From Ovis canadensis (taxonomy: Eukaryota; Chordata; Mammalia; Artiodactyla; Bovidae): a DNA stretch of 64,000 bases. The position numbers were made by a program, and so were the translations under genes. Every line of letters begins with the position of its first letter. The stretch's first letter is position 1. The stretch is taken from assembly GCF_042477335.2 (NCBI RefSeq), contig NC_091245.1, positions 31,444,501-31,508,500 on the forward strand. Direction: 5' to 3'. The notes under the pieces were generated by a model. The model was not told the origin of the DNA, made no database searches, and was given only the letters and a program-made list of their open reading frames with translations. This document shows positions 53,500 to 63,859 of this stretch, one piece after another.

Positions 53500-53925
53500 A
53501 ATGGAGAGAGCCTAAACTCTGGAGGCAGATAAGTCTTAGATTCGAATCTCAGTTTTGTTACGTAATACTTTCATCACCTGATGCAAAGAGCCAACTCATT
53601 GGAAAAGACCCTGATGTTGTGAAATGCTGAAGCAAAAGGAGAAAACGGCAGCGGAGGATGAGATGGTTAGATAGCATCACTGAATCAATGGACATGAATC
53701 TGAGCAAACTCCAGGAGATAGTGAAGGAGAGGAAGCCTGGCATACTGTAGTCCACGGGGTCGCAAAGAGTTGGACCTCACTTGGCAACTGAACAACAATG
53801 ACAAAGTGATTATGATTTTTTAATTCCCTTCTGTCATATAGGAATCACATACTTTCTGAGGTTGCTGTGAGGATCTAAAAAGGCAAGACATGTTAAATAC
53901 CTGCATGGCATGAATTCTCAATGCA
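53500..53925 (+). repeat. MIR interrupted by BovB
   Basis: 'aactctggaggcagataag' and 'tagattcgaatctcagtttt' lie left of the BovB, and 'gaggttgctgtgaggatcta' right of it, in sense MIR order. The MIR B-box-like ttcgaatc is still readable. Confidence 0.65.
53574..53795 (+). mobile_element. BovB 3' end, older subfamily
   Basis: 'cattggaaaagaccctgatg', 'ggatgagatggttagatagc' and a non-ACTGA ending 'cttggcaactgaacaacaat' mark a diverged BovB like those at 4711 and 31664. Confidence 0.88.
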
Positions 53926-53949
53926 TTGTCATCATTATCCAACTTACAT

Positions 53950-54050
53950 CTCCTTTGTGAAATTAAATGAAGCAATGTAAAGGCATAGCACACTACCTAC
54001 TACACAGTAAGTACTCAATAAGTGATAGCTATTATCGTTGTTAAGTGACA
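53950..54050 (+). repeat. MIR 3' end
   Basis: 'gaaattaaatgaagcaatg' and 'cagtaagtactcaataagtg' match the MIR end. Confidence 0.65.
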
Positions 54051-54825
54051 AAAATTGCCTTTGCTCTCTCATCGCTGATTCAAAAACCCACAAGAGAAGT
54101 CTTGTCCGGTCTTGCCAGCAGGATTTCCTCCATAATAAAGCCCTCTGAGTTCACTCAGGTGCAATCTGATCTCTTCTCCCCTTGGCTTTGGTAACCACTG
54201 GTATTCCACCTCTCTTGACCTCCTTCTCCCCCTAGGCCCAGGGCAGAATAATATCCCTGTCCTTCCTCTGAGGGGTGTAAGGCGGCTTAAATAATTAACA
54301 GTTGTGAGATGCTTTGAAAAGAGAGTGCAAAACACCATAAATCCCAGGAATTAATTCATAAAATCAGTGGTGGGCTTGACAATTATATATGTCATATTTG
54401 TTCAGCTGTGAGAATGGTGTAGAACGTCAAAGTTTGGAGTGTGGTCCAAATCTCTCAAGACCAAGGATTTCCTGCAACTCTATATTGTCTGTGTTCTCTA
54501 AGACTAAGATTGTAAAATTCCAATCTCTTAAACACAGCATTAGGAATAGTTGCATTCTATTAATTTTTTTTTTAATTTAAAGTTCTCCACTAGTCAGACC
54601 TAACCCACATTGCAGTCTGGGTTTTGGAAAGCAAATGGTGGAATGAAAAGCACACAAAGCTTGGAGTTATCAGAACTTTCCTGGAGCTCTGGTTTCATCA
54701 CTCTCTGACTGGGAACATTTTAGTTCATTATATGACATATCACAGTATTCACCTTCTCCTTAGAAAAAGACTAATAATTGTTCTAGTAATTCAGGTTGTT
54801 TTAATGAACTGATGAGATGCTGCTT
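54051..54825. other. Unassigned interval
   Basis: About 775 bases, nothing named. The 89-aa minus-strand ORF at 54069-54338 has no recognisable domain. Confidence 0.4.
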
Positions 54826-54912
54826 AATACATTCATTCATCAGAAGATTACTGAGTATTTTATTCTGTGCCAGACTATTGGGCAATAGCAATCCAAAAAG
54901 CCCTTGGTCTCA

Positions 54913-55277
54913 TGGAGATCAAACTTGTGGCTACAAAAGGAGAGAGGGGTGAGGGAGGAAGGGTTGGGAGCCTGGGGTTAGTAGATGCAAACTACAATGT
55001 ATAGAATGAATAAACAACAAGGTCCTACTATATAGCATGGTTGTTGCTCTGTTGCTCAGTTGTGTCCAGCTCTTTGTGACCTCATGGACTACAGCACACC
55101 AGGCTTCTCTGTATAGCCTAGGGAACTGTATTCAGTGTCTTGGGATAAACCATAATGGAAAATAATATAAAAAGGATGCATTTATGTGTGTAACTGATTC
55201 ACTTTTCTGTACAGCAGAAATTAACTCAACATTGTAAATCAGCTATACCTCAATAAAAATAAAAATTTTTAAAATGT
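54913..55277 (+). mobile_element. L1 3' UTR inserted into L2
   Basis: 'gatgcaaactacaatgtata', 'aacaaggtcctactatatag', 'gggataaaccataatgga' and 'cattgtaaatcagctatacc' plus an A tail. A 10-bp duplication cttggtctca (54903-54912 and 55278-55287) flanks it. A small BovB piece is nested within. Confidence 0.88.
55040..55113 (-). mobile_element. Short BovB end nested in L1
   Basis: 'gttgctctgttgctcagttg' to 'cacaccaggcttctctgt', 74 bases. The L1 text tatagcat/tatagcct on both sides is an approximate duplication. Confidence 0.8.
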
Positions 55278-55334
55278 CTTGGTCTCAGTAACCTCAAAGG
55301 ACAAATAAACTGATTATTGCAATAGGATGGGCTA

Positions 55335-55505
55335 AGATCTTGTCATTCCAAGTGTGGTCCATGGATCAGCAGCAGCATCACCATCTGAGAGATTTTTTTT
55401 TAAATGCTGATTCTTATTCCCCACTCAGACCTATTAAGGCAGCAGCAGCACTTTCACAAGGTTCTAAGGTATTCCTATGCTTGTTGAAGATTGAGATGCA
55501 CTGGG
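55335..55505 (+). mobile_element. MER5A-like hAT element
   Basis: 'ccaagtgtggtccatggatc', 'agcatcaccatctgagagat', 'ccactcagacctattaagg' and 'tgaagattgagatgcactg' fit MER5A, a short nonautonomous hAT element. No coding. Confidence 0.68.
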
Positions 55506-55589
55506 CTCAGGACAACACTAAGATAAGTACAGGGTGCTATGGAGAACTTAAGCTAGATAAAATATAATGTTGTTGCTATCTAGCTGGGT

Positions 55590-55720
55590 GGGGCAGGTGG
55601 GCAGTGAAGAGAGGCTGGCAGAATTTGTGGGGCATTTGATCCAAAGGGAGGGGTATATGCAAAAGCACAGAAGTATGAACCAGCATGGCAGCTTGAAAAC
55701 TGTAAGGAGCTCAATGTTTC
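55590..55720 (-). repeat. L2 fragment
   Basis: 'tatgcaaaagcacagaagta' and 'gaaccagcatggcagcttg' match the reverse complement of the L2 region around the 'gccTTTGCAC' block. Confidence 0.5.
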
Positions 55721-56000
55721 AGCACTGGGATGGGAATTTTATCAATAAAGTGCTACCGATTGTCAGTGGTCCTTGTCATTCAAGCATAACCCCTAAAAAT
55801 CATCTGAGATCCTGTCTGAGATGTTTATTTTGGCATGCACTACATGCACATCAAACTGCCTCTGAACTTCAGCTTTAACTACAAGCGCTTCTGTCATACA
55901 AATTGCAAAGGCATTAACTGGCAAGAAATCTCCAAGAGGAAGTAGAGGGTCAGGTTAAAATCGATCACCTGTAGCCCCTCACATATGTTTGATGTTGTTG

Positions 56001-56098
56001 AAAGAAAGAAAGAGACACAGAGTTTGGGAGGAGGGTAGGAGGAAGGGAGGAAGAGAAAGAACAAAGGAAAAGAAAAAAGGGGAAAAAAGAAGAAAAAT
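56001..56098. repeat. Polypurine tract
   Basis: About 98 bases of nearly pure A/G on the plus strand with only a few pyrimidines (around 56016-56025, 56037 and 56061). It has no simple unit. It could form triplex DNA, which is inference. Confidence 0.85.
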
Positions 56099-56523
56099 GC
56101 ACATTTCTTTTAGGATTAGATTTTTTTCTGCATCTTCATGCCTGAGCTTTTGTTCTTCAGGGGACTTTCGTCGTTGGGATCTTTCACTCTTTTTGTCTTC
56201 TATTGAGTTAAACTTTGTTGTTTTCGTACGTAGTTTTAGAGATGCTTTGCATTTGTTCAATATATTTAAACTTGTCCAAACACCTCATGTCTGGCTCATA
56301 AGACCTTCATATCAGGCATTTCTAACTTCATTCAATTCCTTTTCCCAGTAGCAAGCAAAAATAATTTTGCTTCCAGAGAATACTCAGCTGTGCCCCATTC
56401 AGTCCTTTTGAAATACTCTTTCCTCTGCCCGAGCCCCTTTATCCTCAGGAAAATCCTCATTCTTTAGTAGAAACGGTTGCCATGACTACCACCTACTTAG
56501 GACCAATTACATGTACTCAATTT
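56099..56523. other. Unassigned interval
   Basis: No repeat named. The CpGs at ~56168-56172 and 56226-56230 are unusual for such AT-rich text. Confidence 0.4.
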
Positions 56524-56540
56524 TTATTCACTCTTTTCTT

Positions 56541-57104
56541 TTTTTCTCTTTCCAATTTTATTTATTTATTTATTTATTTTTTGCATTTATACTTTTTTTT
56601 TATTTTTTTTTATTTTTTTAATTTTAAAATCTTTAATTCTTACATGCGTTCCCAAACATGACCCCCCCTCCCACCTCCCTCCCCACAGCATCTCTCTGGG
56701 TCATCCCCATGCACCAGCCCCAAGCATGCTGTATCCTGCATCAGACATGGACTGGCGATTCAATTCTTACATGATAGTATACATGTTAGAATTCCCATTC
56801 TCCCAAATCATCCCACCCTCTCCCTCTCCCTCTGAGTCCAAAAGTCCATTATACACATCTGTGTCTTTTTTGCTGTCTTGCATACAGGGTCGTCATTGCC
56901 ATCTTCCTAAATTCCATATATATGTGTTAGTATACTGTATTGGTGTTTTTCTTTCTGGCTTACTTCACTCTGTATGATCAGCTCCAGTTTCATCCATCTC
57001 ATCAGAACTGATTCAAATGAATTCTTTTTAACGGCTGAGTAATACACCATTGTGTATATGTACCACAGCTTTCTTATCCATTCATCTGCTGATGGACATC
57101 TAGG
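56541..57104 (-). mobile_element. L1, young 5'-truncated copy
   Basis: Reads on the minus strand from the ORF2 end ('gatggacatctaggttattc' in plus) through the 3' UTR to a T-rich (poly-A) left end at 56541-56625. A perfect 17-bp duplication ttattcactcttttctt (56524-56540 and 57105-57121) flanks it. Little decay and the GGGAGG-type 3' UTR ('cccccctcccacctccc') point to a recent ruminant L1. Confidence 0.95.
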
Positions 57105-57282
57105 TTATTCACTCTTTTCTTATTACTGGGTTCTTTTTCTTAGGGAACCCAAACAATAACATTAAAAATTTGCCAAACACCTTCACATTGATGTTCTCAT
57201 TTTAATCTCAAACTATCCAGGACTGTATGTATCAATTATATTTAACAATGATTTGAAGCAATGATCATTATTAACTGGATTT

Positions 57283-57345
57283 GAATATTCATTTATTCAA
57301 CAAATGTTCCCTGAGCAGCTACTATATTCTAGGCATTGTTCAGTA
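57283..57345 (-). repeat. L2 3' end
   Basis: 'ttcatttattcaacaaatg' and 'ctactatattctaggcattg' are the L2 end in reverse. Confidence 0.65.
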
Positions 57346-58061
57346 CAGTTTATCACTCTTCTTTCTCACACTTCTGTAAAATCTGATTTAATTCTTGCCT
57401 TGCATGTTTTCAAGCTCTTAGGTTTGGTTGACCTTTGTAGTCAGCTCATCCAGCCTTTGGCCCCACATAGAGGGCCCACCCAGAGCACCCTTGACTATAG
57501 TCAGCTTCTGCCTGAGCACTTGTAGTTGAGGAGAAATACTTTCTCTGTCCTTTATCATAGTCAGCCAAAATCTTCCTACTGTATCTACCACCAACCAGTC
57601 CAGTTCCGCTCTCTGTTCCTTCACAGAATGTCAGGGCTTGCTTTTCTTTCTTTCTTTTAACAGAAACATCAAATGAAACTCAAGTATCATCTTCTACAGT
57701 TTCCTCATTTCAGACGGAAGTATTGAAGCAACTTGTCAATAACAAACTGCACATGAGTGAAATGCCTGCAATGAAAACCTTCTCATTCTAGGCCAATGCT
57801 CTTGCCCTGACAGTGTGTGGCCTCTTATTCGTTCTGAGTGATTTACCCAACACGCCAGCCCCTTATGCACGTTTCATGTGTGTGTTCTTTCTGTTGCTTC
57901 TGCTAACAGCTCTCAGCCTTGACAAGACTTGTTAAATAAGCAAAGATTTGTGGTTTTACTATGTCTTATTAAAAACTCAGTTGCTTCTAATTAGAGTAAT
58001 TAAATTAATATTTAAATTATCTTTCCAGTTTCCATAAAGATCACGATATCTTATGGAAGAC
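57346..58061. other. Unassigned interval with a splice-acceptor-like site
   Basis: A pyrimidine-rich run followed by ttaacag at 57643-57662 resembles a 3' splice site, but the following 130 bases give no recognised protein and no matching donor is evident. Nothing else is named here. Confidence 0.3.
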
Positions 58062-58160
58062 CAGCTTATTCATTCAACAAATGTATATTCAATGTATTCT
58101 GTGTGTCAGGCTGAGAGTCACACAACTGAAAGAGCCATGGCATCTGCTGTAGAGAAGCTC
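58062..58160 (-). repeat. L2 3' end
   Basis: 'cttattcattcaacaaatg' and 'attctgtgtgtcaggctgag' match reverse-complement L2. Confidence 0.65.
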
Positions 58161-58179
58161 ACAGCAATCAAGTTGGGAA

Positions 58180-58202
58180 GATATATATATATATACACAC
58201 TA
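58180..58202. repeat. Short TA/CA microsatellite
   Basis: Run of atatatatatatatacacac. Confidence 0.85.
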
Positions 58203-58204
58203 AC

Positions 58205-58410
58205 GCAGAGGGTAGGGGTATGGACTCCAGTGTCCGAAGGACATGTAAGAGAACCTAGCTCTCCCACTAGCTAATTACATCACACTGGTCAAGCTATCTA
58301 GCATTGGTAGATCTCTATTTCATCATTAGTAAAATAAGGTTATGTAATACAGTATTAACTTCAGTGTACTCTGCTGATGATTAAATGCTTAATAAATTAT
58401 AACCATCTTT
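58205..58410 (+). repeat. MIR SINE
   Basis: 'tatggactccagtgtccga', 'cccactagctaattacatc' and 'gatgattaaatgcttaataa' are in sense MIR order. Confidence 0.65.
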
Positions 58411-58874
58411 ATATGGTATGTAATTACCGATTAAGTAGTGACAGCCATTATTACAGCTATTATAATTAATGAAAATTGTGTTAGTTTAGCAAATGTTTAT
58501 TATGTTTTTGCCAAGAGGCAAACTAGTATTTATAGTTGACATGGATATGGGTCATCCAGATTGCCTTCAAGGAAGGACTTTCTGACCAGCTGTGGAGGTG
58601 CCAGCAACATCAGAGTGCATTAGCTGGAAGGAGCTGCTTTGCCTGTGGTCCTGCCTTCCCCAGAGAAGCCCTATCTGGAGACTAGCAAGGCAGAAATATA
58701 GAGGTCCAGCCAGCCCAGCCCAGGTCAGATCAACTATAATGAGCAATATATTCCAGCATTCTTCACCAGCTCTGCCCAAATTGAGTTCTCCCTCCCCCCA
58801 TCTTGCTTTCTCATAGGGGCCCTGAACTCTTATCTCCCCATCTGCCTCCAGAGAACCCAACCAGAAACAGTACT
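58411..58874. other. Unassigned interval
   Basis: No repeat named. The overlapping 97-aa (minus) and 74-aa (plus) ORFs at 58567-58860 lack domains. Confidence 0.4.
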
Positions 58875-59105
58875 ATAACCAAGAACATGGGTTCTGAGCC
58901 ACACTGTGTAGGTTTAATTCTGACCTCCACTCTCTGGTCTCCCTCAAATGAGTCACTCAATGGTATGTTTTCTTGGTTTCTTCATCTACAAAATGGAAAT
59001 TAGAGTAACACCTACCTCATAGAGGTGTTGTGAAGACCAAATGAGTTAATCCGTGTTAAGTGTGTCTGGCAATTTTAAGCATCCAGGAATGCTGGTTGTT
59101 ATCCT
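58875..59105 (+). repeat. MIR SINE
   Basis: Nearly complete: 'gaacatgggttctgagccac', 'cttcatctacaaaatgga', 'ctcatagaggtgttgtgaag' and 'ggaatgctggttgttatcc'. Confidence 0.8.
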
Positions 59106-59439
59106 TTCCAACATTACTATATACTCAGCACCACACCACACCTTGGTCACACAAAGACCAAGTGTGTTGGTCCTTGCCCGTGAGGACTTCTATTAAGTAT
59201 TATGATAAATGTGTCTGTTCAGGAAAGACATTCTGTCATTGCAGAGTGAATTGTTTTCTGTGATAATCCTTAATTGGGACACAAGATCCTCCTGAGGCTG
59301 AAAAAAATATGGGGAGATTTAATCAGGCATTACTTCATAAAGGAGGGAGGCACTCATGTGTTTGCACAAAGAATGAAGAGAAGGGTTTAAATGAGGTCCA
59401 GGTCACTGTGATATCTAGCCTACTTCAATTCTGCCCTAA
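59106..59439. other. Unassigned interval
   Basis: Nothing recognised. Confidence 0.4.
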
Positions 59440-59572
59440 ACAATGGTGAAAAGTGAAAGTGAAAGTGAAGTCACTCAGTCCCCATGGACTGGAGCCAACC
59501 CAGACTCCTCCACGCATGGACTTTTCCAGGCAAGGGTCTGGAGTGGGTGGCCATCTCCTTCTCCAGGGAAAC
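59440..59572 (-). mobile_element. Bov-A monomer with internal deletion
   Basis: 'gtgaagtcactcagtcccca' joins directly to 'tggactggagcc', missing ~17 bases of the usual unit, then 'ttttccaggcaagggtctgg' and 'ggccatctccttctcc'. Confidence 0.85.
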
Positions 59573-60267
59573 AGTGGTGGATATGGACAATAATGCACAC
59601 TGCTATACTGCCAGAACAGAAAGGATTTTTCACTTCTGCTCCCTTTCTGTTAGTTTTTGCTTCCATCCTGAATTCTGCACTCAGGGATTTCTCCCATTCA
59701 CAAGCTTTACCAGTTGGGACAGCAAAAAATGAACATATATAATATTAGCCCCTCTGAACTATTTTTTCTCATAAATTTTATTTATAATGCAAATAAAAGA
59801 ACAAAGTTTGTTACTTGTACTTATAACCCTTTTGAAGACAGAGTAGGGTGATTTTTATGTTTGATTACCATCTGTTTGACTTATGTATTTTAATAAAACC
59901 AGTAATGTGTATCTATTCTCCCAATATTCATGGGAGGTCATGGGAGCTGTAAATTACATTTACACTAACTTGCTTAGGATTGACACTGTTACACAAAAAC
60001 AAATGACATATTCAGCTTTTTTTTTTCTTTTACTGAGTCTCCATTTAAAGAACCAAATGAGAAAGAAAAGTATGAGGAAGGAAGAAAACATGTTCATTTT
60101 ACTCTCCTGACAACTTTAATGAAACAGAGAAAATCTTACTCCCATTTTCCATGTAAGTAATGAGGCTCATAAACAATGGAGTAAGACAGATGCTCAATGG
60201 CTAAAACAATCAAGACCAAAATAAAATAAACAAACAAAAACAAGTGCTCTGCTCTGATAGGCATGCT
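59573..60267. other. Unassigned interval
   Basis: About 690 bases with nothing named; short overlapping ORFs have no domain. Confidence 0.4.
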
Positions 60268-60482
60268 GTATGGGAAGAATTCAAGGTTTGGAATCCAAAA
60301 GATCCAAGTTCAAATTGTAGCTTTGCCATCCATTGTTTGTGTGACCTTGGGCATGTTTTGAACTTCTTTGAGCCTCAGTCACTTCAACTGTAAAATGGTA
60401 GGCAGAGCAACACTAGTCACTTACATCCGTGAGAAGTAAACGAGGTGAAGAACGCAATAGCTGTTCAATATTTATTAGTTGT
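60268..60482 (+). repeat. MIR SINE
   Basis: 'tttggaatccaaaagatcc', 'tgtgtgaccttgggcatg', 'gagcctcagtcacttcaact' and 'gctgttcaatatttatta' are a clear sense MIR. Confidence 0.8.
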
Positions 60483-61362
60483 CCCTTGTTACTTCTCACC
60501 ATATTCCCTGGATCTCTCACTCCACCTGCAAGTGGGGGGTTTCTAGGGTCACAATGTCAAATCATGATGCCCCATCCCTGTTAACTGGATCACTATAGAG
60601 CAATAGCTCATAGCTGGATCCCCAGTACAACCAGCTCAGAGTCCTAATTCCCCTTTCCTGACCCCTCTGATACCACAAAGAAATCCTAACTTACTCCACT
60701 ATGAACAGCTTCCTTTACAAGGAGATTATAACCCAGTCTGGGTCAAAGCCTGGAATTCCTAGAATCTTGGCAGTGGAAGGATTTCCTTACACACCCAGCA
60801 CAGAACTTTCCCAGCATGAGTTCTACAGATCATTTGTCCCATAGGATATTAACTAATGCAATTTCAGGTATGGTGTGTCTCGCTTGAGGTATCACAATGT
60901 CCATTTTCAAATCAAGTGAACCAAAAAGACTTGCAACAAAGGCATATCCTTAACTTTGTTTTCTCAGCCATTTTCAAGCTCTATCATTCTCTTTTTGCAG
61001 AAGACTTAACAACACTTTGAAGAACTGGCACTCTACAACACACAACTTCAAAGATATGGTCTCAATTATAGTAACTTAGATATAGAGTTAGCTTCTAACC
61101 CACAGAGACTCTTACTAAAACTTTAAGTTCTAGGACCCAGGAGGTAAGAAGACACTGATCATTATCTAAGTCCAACAGGTACGAGGTTCAGAGATGGGAA
61201 GTGATTTTCCCAAAACCAATCAGTAAGCTGGGGGCACACGTGGCCCCTGTACCCAGTTTCCTGGGCCTCACATCGATATTCTCTCTGTAACCACAGGGCC
61301 TTTCTGTTTTAAGCCTGGGCCACAAATTGAAGTAAGTGGGTTTGCCTAGTGCATCCATCCAT
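60483..61362. other. Unassigned interval
   Basis: About 880 bases. 'gttcagagatgggaagtgat' near 61185 may be a MIR core. Nothing else is named. Confidence 0.35.
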
Positions 61363-61700
61363 TGATACACTCATTCATTCATTTGCAAATCCTCCTGTGT
61401 GCAAGAAAAGACACTAAGCACTAAAGACATAAAAGCTTTGACCTCTCCCTTCCAGGAGCTGACATTGTCATGTAAATGAAGACATACAAACAAACAAATA
61501 GAGAACATGATCTGGTTCTGCTTTCAGGGCTGTATGCACAACAGAGAAGGAAAATAGAGAGGTAAGAGATAGAAGGAGGAGGCATCTACCATGTGACTAA
61601 AGTCTGGAGAAGAGGATGGCAGAGGGCATGCCAGACACAGGACAAGGCTTGTACACAAGTATGGAGGCTTGGGGCAGGGTGGGGAGCTTGGACCCTTGAT
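61363..61700 (-). repeat. L2 3' region
   Basis: 'cactcattcattcatttgc', 'aggagctgacattgtcatg', 'aggatggcagagggcatgcc' and 'caagtatggaggcttgggg' give a ~340-base reverse-complement L2 with good continuity. Confidence 0.65.
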
Positions 61701-61721
61701 GACATGCCTCACTTGGTGCAT

Positions 61722-61773
61722 GTGAGCGTGCTAAGTTGCTTTAGTTGTGTCCAACTCTTTGCAACCCTATGGA
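61722..61773 (-). repeat. Short Bov-tA/Bov-A end
   Basis: 'gcgtgctaagttgctttag' and 'tgtccaactctttgcaaccc', about 50 bases. Confidence 0.75.
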
Positions 61774-61839
61774 AACTGAACACAAATGGGAAGGTCTGAG
61801 GTGTTCCCAAAGCTTGGACGTGTCATTTCCCTTCCTGCT

Positions 61840-61925
61840 CTTGTTTATTCATTCATTCATTCACTCATTCAGTCATCTGACAAATATTGAATAGCATTTA
61901 CATTGGGATCTGGGTATGTGGGATA
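61840..61925 (-). repeat. ATTC-rich run, possible L2 end
   Basis: A (ATTC)n run at ~61848-61870 followed by 'tctgacaaatattgaatagc' suggests a reverse L2 tail. Confidence 0.5.
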
Positions 61926-62477
61926 CATCAACGGGTCCTTCCAAGCCACCCTGCCTCCAAGCCTCTACTCATTCCCTCTTCTTTCTCTCTCCCCCTCCTT
62001 TCTTTCACACATGCCCACACACACACATCCTCACTTGCACACACTCAGTAATTTCTTTCTCCTGGCTTAATGAGCACAGTAGAGAATAGTAATTGTCCTG
62101 AGCATAAGAGATACTCCATCAACCAAAACTCCCCCTGGCCTCTGTGTTTTAAAACTATCTGCTCTCCTGACTCCGGGCAGTTCTCACAGTTCATAAGTGC
62201 CCACTGCTCTTCCCTGAGACTATTCCAGGGTAACAGTTGCCTTTCAGAGGGTTGTGCTTTGCTTCATGAATGGGAGAGAGTTTAGTCTCCATCCACCATG
62301 TCCACTGATACTGCAGTATTCTGGCTCCTATTCAGAGTCACAGAAGCACTTCTTACAGCTCAGGCCCAACTCTTAATAGATTACCTGTCTCTGAGATTGA
62401 AAGAAATGCCATCCACCTTGAGACAATAGATCTTTTTTTTCCTTATGAGAATTTCCTTTGAGGAGATACAGTATGAA
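61926..62477. other. Unassigned interval
   Basis: Includes a CA-rich bit at 62010-62045. No gene or repeat named. Confidence 0.4.
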
Positions 62478-62690
62478 GCACCAGCAAAGCACTGAGCTTG
62501 GTCATCTGAAAGAACTGAGTTAGGTTTTTGAATGATTTTACCTTTCTGAGACTCAATTTATAGCATTACTGAAATGGAGATAGTTGGTCCTTCCCAATAG
62601 GCTAATTACTAGCATTCAATAAGATAGTATGGGTAAAACCCTTGAAATATAATACAGTAGGTGTGTAGTGGCTATTCTAGCTCTTCTTTG
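62478..62690 (+). repeat. MIR SINE
   Basis: 'acctttctgagactcaattt' and 'aatacagtaggtgtgtagtg' follow sense MIR. Confidence 0.6.
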
Positions 62691-63244
62691 GCTTCAGCCA
62701 AAGTTGAAGTTGCTTGTTGACAAATGTTGAGATCTCAAGTCTCCAAAGGCAACCAAAGGCAGAATTCACAGAGAGTTTAATAATTAGCTTCTCTTTCTAT
62801 TTCCTTGAATTAGTAGCTCATTAATGTTTCTTGAAAGCTAGATGTTACAGTTCCTTGTGGGTCAAATTACAAATGCTATTTATCTATGGGAAATTCCACA
62901 TTTAATTCATAATTAATGAAACTAGAATTTTTTTTCATGGTTATCCATTTGAAAGTTGCACTTCTTACAAATAGCCATGTATCCCTAAGCTGGTAACCTA
63001 TGTTCTTTGACTCTCAGTTTTCCCAACTAATTATATATGTCATAAAAATATGATGAAGAATGAATGAGAAAAATGTACATACAGCACAATTTTTTCAATG
63101 TTATTTCCATGGTCTTTAAAATGAAAGAAAATTAAAACTCTCCCTGCCTCCCCATCAGTTAGTGTTCAGGAAAAAAATAAAAACAAACAAACAAAAGAAA
63201 AAAAAGTTAGCTGTTAAATAAAGAAACATTCATTATGAATTTTA
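62691..63244. other. Unassigned AT-rich interval
   Basis: A-rich run at 63168-63205 (aaacaaacaaac type). Nothing else named. Confidence 0.4.
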
Positions 63245-63660
63245 TTACTTCAACTACTGTAAACTGTGTAGGAATCTGAGCTGCAAAGCTGCCCATTAAA
63301 CTGTCTGCTCTTTCCTGTTTAAACAAGGCCCCTCTTGGGTCCTGGCTGCCTGAGCCTTCATGAGTCTGAATCCAGGAAGGAAGACGTTTCTACGGTAACC
63401 GCTGAGGCCTTCTCTGGAGGTTCTCTGGGAGAGGCCAGGGTCTGGTGCAAGTGACAAACCCCAGTTCCCTTGATAATGCACAGAGAGGCAGCAGCCATGA
63501 TGTCCAAGCACGAGCAGAATGAGAGCATTCAGGCGTGAAATCCCTTTCAATCGCTCGTTTGTTTCCCATGATGGAGAATTCACTTTGTGCAGCTCTTGAA
63601 AAATGGTCGATCTAGGCTCAGGGATGTATAAATAATAAACGTTCCAGAAGGAAAGATATT
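63245..63660. other. Unassigned CpG-bearing non-repeat segment
   Basis: About 415 bases of balanced composition with several CpGs (for example gaagacgtttctacggtaac at 63382-63401, caatcgctcg at 63549). I recognise no repeat. A 95-aa minus-strand frame (63583-63296, MNSPSWETNERLKGISRLN) has no known domain. It may be a conserved noncoding element, an exon, or neither. Confidence 0.35.
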
Positions 63661-63859
63661 TTTGTGACTTGGAAAAGGGGCTATTGACACCCCAACATCA
63701 TTGGGGTCAAAGATTTAGATCATAAAGAAGAGTCCAGTAGACTTATTTTGTAAACTGTGAAATAGATCATCAGAAGGGAGTAGGAGGAGGTGGGTTAAAG
63801 TCATCTAAGGAGGCTGGAATCAAAAAACATCCTAAGCTGCTGGTGAATAAGGTTTGTGT

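Larger units (their letters stand above)
54826..55330 (-). repeat. L2 3' end interrupted by L1
   Basis: 'acattcattcatcagaagat', 'ttctgtgccagactattggg' and 'cccttggtctcatgg', then after the L1 'ggacaaataaactgattat' form a reverse-complement L2 end. Confidence 0.65.

Noticed and set aside
55989..56351. 120-aa frame starting MMLLKERKRHRV
   Set aside because: Its first half is the polypurine tract, which codes for K, R and E in any purine-rich DNA; no domain follows.
57643..57800. Possible exon after a pyrimidine tract and ttaacag
   Set aside because: The frame is short, no donor site or protein similarity is recognised, and acceptor-like sites are common by chance.
63296..63583. 95-aa minus-strand frame as a conserved protein
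   Set aside because: No recognisable domain or codon signature; kept only as an unassigned segment.
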